From Paramacrobiotus metropolitanus (taxonomy: Eukaryota; Tardigrada; Eutardigrada; Parachela; Macrobiotidae), in NCBI RefSeq assembly GCF_019649055.1, contig NW_026570412.1:101390-165389 (forward strand): 64,000 nucleotides of DNA, in the 5' to 3' direction. Position 1 is the stretch's first letter. Every line of letters begins with the position of its first letter. Positions 58,900 to 64,000 of this stretch are shown piece after piece. The position numbers and the translations under genes are program-made. The notes under the pieces are model-generated. The model saw nothing but the letters and a program-made list of their open reading frames with translations, was not told the origin of the DNA and made no database searches.

Positions 58900-61130
58900 A
58901 CAAAGTTCGATGGGTCGAATCACTTTTTTTAGTTAGTCTTTTTTAGTTTTTGTTCCTCTATAATCCAACGCACGTTCTCAGCATGGAAACCTGAAGTGCA
59001 AAAGATGTTGGACACCCACAGGAATCATGTACAAATTTGATAAGCTTTTGTTTGGGGACGGGTGATTCATGAGAATATTTAAGGAAAGCTGTACAAACTT
59101 GGCCTGGCAGGGCTAAATGTCGGCGCAATACCGTATCGACATAAGGATATTTCGCTTTATCCAGTTCCGTCTTAATGCGAACTACGAAGCAATTCTCTTC
59201 TGGCGTTCATTAAGGCTTGTTCGATCTTGTTCGCCAATTCTATTCCGTGTACTGATATCAACTTTCAAACTAAACGCTTTGTCGTTATTTTCGATCAGAT
59301 AGGACATTTCAATTAATGAGACGGTGATATTTTGGTAAGTCGGCGTTTCGTTATGGGAATCATGCATGTGTTTGAAAAGCTCTGGAATCCACGTAGTGAC
59401 ATTTTTGGTATTCTTGGTTTGTCGGTTGTCCTACCGTAGCTTTAATAAAGTGCATCTCCAGCACCATTTAAAAAATTAATTGGAATATTATAGCATAATG
59501 AGGAATCAAAGGTTGTTACATAGAGTACTTCGTAGTTGTACAGATGTTTTGCTGGTCCGGTTTGAACCATTCGGAGTTAGAGTTTCTTCCATCGATGCTG
59601 AAAAATTTTGTAATGTTTTCGAAGATGGAACTAGCGAAATATACAACCTTGTTTTTGTAGTGCGATGGGATGTTTTCAGCCTGAAATGTAATTGTAATGG
59701 TTAAAAAGAAACAAATTTATTTCACCATTACAAATACGGAACACGGAACTGCACCGCTGTTGGTTGGCTGTAAAATATTCGGGAAAACTTAAGTTGAAAA
59801 ATAATAAGTTTGGGTTATAAATATGTATTTTGGAGGTTGTGGCTGTGTTTCGGCTTTATAGCACGCGGTAACAGCGGTTTAGTTTATTGGTTTCTCTAGC
59901 CAACTGACCCTGACGGGTCAGGTCCATTACGGTGTTTTTGTAGCGAACACGGACAGGTTGCATTGTGAGGGTGTTTCACTTTGGTGGTTTGTCTTGCATC
60001 GTTCCGTATCACTCCGCCTCTGCGCCGTGATACTTATTTACGTAACCGTCGAAATCGTCCGGTCAGATTTCTCCAACTGCATCTGTTACCGGTTCCGACT
60101 CACCAACTTGAATAGCCGTTTCCACCACCGGAGGTTTCTTAGTCTCGGTGGCTCTGGTGGAATTCATTGCGCTTATCGAGTCAAGTCATCGGCAAGCGAC
60201 GGTGATTTTTGTCCAATACGCGATAGCAGTATCGCTGGAGATGTCCCAATGACCCAACTGTAACAGCGACGCGACACTTTACGACTTGTAGGGCGTATTT
60301 GCATACTCGACCATGATTTTTTGCGCAGCAATGATGGCATCAAGTCTTATTCGCGAGCTCTTTTACCCAGCTAAATAACGATTTTGATCTTTAACCAACA
60401 AATTTCTGACTGGAAGTCTTGAAATAAATTAATAAAGGGCGCAGGAGACGGCCGGTGCAGGTTAATAAAAGCCTTGGCTCTGTCGAAGACAGATTTTTCA
60501 TACGCGACACAACAAAGATGTTACGGATGTAGCTCAGGCTTCAGGTGGAAGGTGTGCAGACGACACAAACTGGCGTCAGTGTCCCTGCAAAGCTAACTGC
60601 ACTCCACGGGCCCGGTGGCGTCACGGGTAATATTATATCTGTATCAAACAAAGCAGCTTTTAATGAACTTAATTTTCGGTTCGAAATCGATGCTTGTGTT
60701 GCCCGTCATAGGTTCGCGAAAAAAAATTTATGGTGCGATACTTCCATACGATCCGCCGCACCAATGCTTGAGGTGGCGGCAACACATAAAAATCCCGCCT
60801 CGCTTCCCACTTGAGCCATTACTGGCCTTGGAAAAAGCAAGTCAAGGGTCATGACGTCCTCGAGAGAAGGTAGAATTACACTCTGTAGTAGTACTGTATG
60901 ACATACTGCTGCTCGTTGTTGTCTGCGGTATCTTCAAGTGCCAGGTCAAGCGAGCGTAATAATGTTTGCACCACCGTGCTAAATATCTTTGTAGTAGCAC
61001 TAGTATGCTTGGGCATTCATGATTTTATTTTATTGAGCAACATACTGCTAGAACATGTACAGACTGTATATTGACTACGGCAACAACAACTCTTCGGAAC
61101 TTATTGTTAGTACTCTGGACTGAGTCTGGA
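58900..61130. other. No supported feature
   Basis: Short ORFs only (up to 101 codons at 59958-60263, a GTG-started frame without motifs). No repeats or splice-flanked exons that I would defend. Confidence 0.4.
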
Positions 61131-61141
61131 GCAGCAAACGC

Positions 61142-61380
61142 AGTATACTCTGGTCCCCAACCATAATCGAGCTGATGGAAAACGAAACGTTGTGACGGAC
61201 AAACGCAGGCTGATTTTTGTTAGCTAGCCATTGCAGCATCTTTGCGGTAGTGAGAACTTGCGTTCATTTGGTAATGATTAAGTTAGCTGCAAATTTAATT
61301 TGGAAAGCAGAATGATGTTGCCCATCTTTGATATTGCTTGTCGTTTAGGGGAAAGGCCATGTTCTTAGGAATTCTACTTA
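61142..61380 (-). pseudogene. Duplicated unknown gene fragment (copy B)
   Basis: Aligns with 3857-4090 in the same orientation (shared blocks TATACTCTGGTCCCCAACC, GCAGCATCTTTGCGGTA, TTCTTAGGAATT). Lys-Met-Leu-Gln-Trp-Leu-Ala and the Tyr-Gly-Trp-Gly-Pro-Glu-Tyr motif are in different frames here, so this copy has indels and is probably inactive. Confidence 0.4.
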
Positions 61381-61464
61381 AAGATACTAGCAGAGTAAAT
61401 TAATGGCGGTCTGAATAATTCAGCGCAGGTGCAACATATGACCGCATTTCGGCAAGCACCCCTT

Positions 61465-61520
61465 AACGGTTAACGAGACGGTTACAAAACGGTTAACCGT
61501 TTCGTTAACCGTTTCAGTTA
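61465..61520. repeat. Nested palindromes of AACGGTTAACC
   Basis: Five copies of CGGTTA/TAACCG in alternating orientation within 56 bp, including the perfect 16-bp palindrome AAACGGTTAACCGTTT. AACGG is the core of MYB-type binding sites, so this could be a protein-binding cluster; it could also be the ends of two abutting inverted repeats. Confidence 0.5.
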
Positions 61521-61910
61521 GCACTGGTTCACCTTTTTCTTTACAAACAGCTTGATGGATTCACCTGTATCTTCTCCTGTTACCTCATCATCTGCCGTGT
61601 CGAAACAGGACAGACTGGTTCCCGGGGCTGACTCTCACTCAGCTAGCGAGATTACACATGAAGCTTGCAATAAAGAAAATATAGCCCGATGTTTATAATT
61701 ATATTATTTTGAATATTGTCGTATTCTTAATATTACACTTTTTATTGCTTTCACTTCAAAACGACAACTCTTCAACTGACAATTATTCACGCTGCTAGGT
61801 TCATAGAAGAAACAGTATTGCTAAGCAGGAAACAATCGGCATATAAATATTATAATCTCGTGATTAACAACTTGTATCAACCCGTACTGTTGTATGTACT
61901 TCACAAATAT

Positions 61911-62064
61911 TGTGAAGTATTGTATAAGTAACACTTTAATAGTTAATTAATACTACATAATTAATGATGTGTACAGCAACTGCGCAGCAGGTAGAATGAC
62001 AGGAATACAACAGGAAGACGTAGGAAGTAAAACAGTAGTTGCTAGGACAGCAACGAACACGACA
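61911..62064. mobile_element. Solo LTR of the TRIM family
   Basis: 154 bp, TGTGAAGTATTG...ACACGACA, matching the LTRs at 106-258 and 1243-1396 with a few substitutions. AATAT flanks it on both sides (61906-61910 and 62065-62069), a 5-bp target duplication. A single LTR with a duplication indicates LTR-LTR recombination after insertion. Confidence 0.85.
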
Positions 62065-62192
62065 AATATGAAGTCCAAGTTTGATGGGTACTGCACACTA
62101 CCTGACATTTTAGCCAACTTCACGAAGACTGAGAACCTGAAGATATGCTAACTGAAGATTGAGAATCCGACGACGTCTCATCAACACATCAT

Positions 62193-63197
62193 TCACATGT
62201 AAATTTTACGGTCGGAAATTCAGCTTGAATTTTCCCCCATTCACTTTGGCTAATCGGGTTTCCCAGCAGATCCGTTTTAGTTAAATCGCATAAAAATTTC
62301 AGTTGAGATGACTGGGTAATATTAAAAGTTTACGAAAGTTGAGAAAGCGAGTGAATATTGTTGTTTACAACAGCGATTTCTTTCAGCTGTGGAATTAAGA
62401 CTGAAATTGATTGAAAGGAATCAGAAGTTGCTCGTCGCAAACTTAAGCGTGCACGGCAAGTTCACCGTTCACGGCAACCAGCGCTCCTCGAATGTGCGGG
62501 AAACGTTGCGATTCTCCGAATTGTACAAGGCAATTGAAGGCATAGGCATTTGCGTGCCAAGCTTAGGCAACAGTTGATCCCCTTTACCTATCTCCGAATC
62601 TTTGACGCTCTCGAAGAACATTCCCAACATATCGGCGCGCTCGTATTCTACAAAACCAATTGAGTCCAACTGGAGTCGATTGTCCAGCGCAACCACTACA
62701 TGAACATGCACCGTATGAGTTCCATGTTGATCCGATACTTGCTTGCTTCCACCTTTCGCGCAAGAGATTTATTTTTGTACGCTTCCAGTACAGTAATTAA
62801 ACGCACATGGAATGCATTAACTGATGAGAACCTGGAGCTACAGTGACTTTTATGTGACCTCTGCTAGAGTTTGTAGCGAAGAAGCGAAGGAATCTACACT
62901 CGAACTGCTTTCATGGCTTCCCGATAGCTCTTAGCGATATTCTGCTATCTCAGTGACGCCTAAAAAAATGGAGAAATTCGAAACGCGATATATTTTGACA
63001 TTTAGCGCTTGTTTGTACATTTAAGGAATGAACCTGTGTTGCAAACGTACCGACACTTGATCAACGGATTCGCAGACCCCTTCGGGCAGCAACAAAGTTG
63101 GCTTTTCGGCATTGCGGGCGGTGTTTGACCTTTTAATGTCCTTCAAAATGGCGGTGAGATATCCGCTTCCGAGAACCCAGACACGTCACGTAGTAGT
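62193..63197 (-). pseudogene. Leucine-rich-repeat gene remnant, three exons
   Basis: Exon a is 63197-63051 (acceptor CCCTTAG, donor GTACGT). Exon b is 62741-62588 (donor GTAAAG). Exon c is 62400-62193 (acceptor CAATTTCAG, stop TGA). Junctions b-c are in phase. Exon c is LRR-like: Leu-Lys-Glu-Ile-Ala-Val-Val-Asn-Asn-Asn-Ile-His-Ser-Leu and the cap Leu-Leu-Gly-Asn-Pro-Ile-Ser...Glu-Phe-Pro-Thr-Val-Lys-Phe. Exon c has an in-frame TAA between these two repeats (near 62330), and exon a needs a one-base frameshift near 63170 to stay open (Arg-Asp-Val-Ser-Gly-Phe ... Ile-Leu-Lys-Asp-Ile-Lys). Two lesions in three exons suggest a pseudogene. Exon b (Leu-Gly-Met-Phe-Phe-Glu-Ser-Val-Lys-Asp) is not itself recognisable. 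Confidence 0.45.
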
Positions 63198-63578
63198 CTA
63201 AGGGTTTGCTGTTCCCCCTTCAACGGACAGGGGCGTCTTTACTACCAGAAGTGAATTCACTCCTATTTCAAGACGCCCGTTTGCGACGTGCCTTTATATT
63301 TTTCCGTAAATCCGTCAGAGCAGCATAGCTCCGGCCGGCTGGCAGCAGTCGTCTTGCATCGAAGTAATTCCCGGCAGCGCGAATGTTAACGCCGTAATTA
63401 AATCACTTATTACTTATGCCTAAAAGAATCGGGCCAGTACTGCAACAACATTCTTTATAAAAACGTTTGTGAATAAATTGATAGTATTATGATAGCCATA
63501 TGTATTTTGTAATTTATCTGTTCTTCTGGCAGCGACGTCATGCAAAAAGAGTGGTGCAGAATAACATTTAACGCATTG

Positions 63579-63782
63579 TCATTGGTAGCCTATGGTTTCC
63601 GCATCTGGCAGCATTTCGGATATCGTCAAATGACATTCGTTTGCTTGCCGAGTACGGATATCAAGGCGTGTGCTAATCTGTGTTAATTTTTTTATCGTAC
63701 GACTTTGTTTGGCTGGTAATTGCAAAAGCGGTTGTTCGGCGTCGGAATTCAGAAAGTAATACCCTTTCAGATAGACCAGCAT
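63579..63782 (-). CDS. Unknown exon, intact copy of the 5.3-kb pseudogene
   Basis: A 67-codon frame; the conserved part reads Leu-Asp-Ile-Arg-Thr-Arg-Gln-Ala-Asn-Glu-Cys-His-Leu-Thr-Ile-Ser-Glu-Met-Leu-Pro-Asp. The homologous stretch at 5.34-5.5 kb has two stops in this frame. Splice sites were not placed and the product is not recognised. Confidence 0.35.
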   Translation of the reverse strand: MLVYLKGYYFLNSDAEQPLLQLPAKQSRTIKKLTQISTRLDIRTRQANECHLTISEMLPDAETIGYQ

Positions 63783-64000
63783 TGAAACTCTGCGACAGGC
63801 ATTACACTACGCCCGATTGCGTATCCTATAAAACGTTTTGTTATTGTGATGGGAGTAGTAATAAGTAGTACTCGTAAATAAGCCTCAACGTGCACAAACA
63901 GCGCTCGTATTGAAGTTGAAGAGAATTCCGAATTCATAGTAAGTTTGGTGAGTTTGCATACGAAACGGGATGCTGCCGCTTTTTCTATCGAGACTTTTTC

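Noticed and set aside
1-64000. Prokaryotic or plasmid origin
   Set aside because: Spliced genes, hAT, TRIM, Ngaro and gypsy-type elements are eukaryotic; no operons or Shine-Dalgarno patterns.

Overview
The window looks like invertebrate animal nuclear DNA. The supported host genes are split by GT-AG introns, they include F-box-like, C2H2 zinc-finger, BTB-like and leucine-rich-repeat exons, and the mobile elements (hAT, Tc1/mariner-like, KDZ-type, tyrosine-recombinase and LTR retroelements) are eukaryotic types. I cannot name the species. Host genes are sparse and many are decayed; about two thirds of the window is mobile or repetitive DNA.

Layout. 0-15.7 kb: edge exons of a plus-strand gene, a 1.29 kb TRIM element with 5-bp target duplications, minus-strand coiled-coil exons, a two-exon orphan gene (6.9-9.1 kb) whose intron holds a fold-back element, a clear two-exon F-box gene (10.0-10.7 kb), a 5'-truncated retroelement fragment (12.2-13.1 kb), a Tc1/mariner-type miniature element (13.8-14.9 kb) and a zinc-finger gene fragment. 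15.68-39.65 kb: a 23,973-bp LTR retrotransposon with 981-bp LTRs differing at one position and a GTAC target duplication. 40-46.6 kb: a minisatellite, a KDZ-like transposase remnant and a 1,236-bp non-autonomous hAT element with an 8-bp duplication. 46.6-51.5 kb: an apparently intact Ngaro/PAT-like tyrosine-recombinase retrotransposon with split direct repeats. 51.5-64 kb: a second minisatellite, a four-exon coiled-coil gene, a BTB-like exon, a decayed paralogue of the 6.9-9.1 kb gene, other exon remnants, a solo copy of the TRIM LTR and an LRR pseudogene. Segments near the right edge are paralogous to segments at 3.9 and 5.3 kb.

The most unusual object is the 24-kb LTR element. It encodes Gag, a retropepsin and duplicated, degenerate fragments of Pol (pre-RT domain, RT fingers, integrase zinc-binding module), but I find no RT catalytic palm, RNase H or integrase core. 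Yet its LTRs are almost identical, so it was probably mobilised recently in trans. Its 3' half carries about 39 copies of a module made of a GCGGTATGA-like box, an AT-rich stretch, a T4-6 run and a tRNA-like D-arm/A-box (consensus CGTAGTGTAGYGGC), each followed by unique sequence of roughly 60-90 nt. Several units also have a B-box-like motif and a T-run where a Pol III terminator would lie. The array is interleaved with accessory ORFs, a spliced antisense gene of 342 codons, internal PBS-like sequences, and (within gag-pol) exact copies of the 13-mer that forms the 3' polypurine-tract/LTR junction. The array and its setting are my main candidate for an undescribed system. Functional statements about it are inference.
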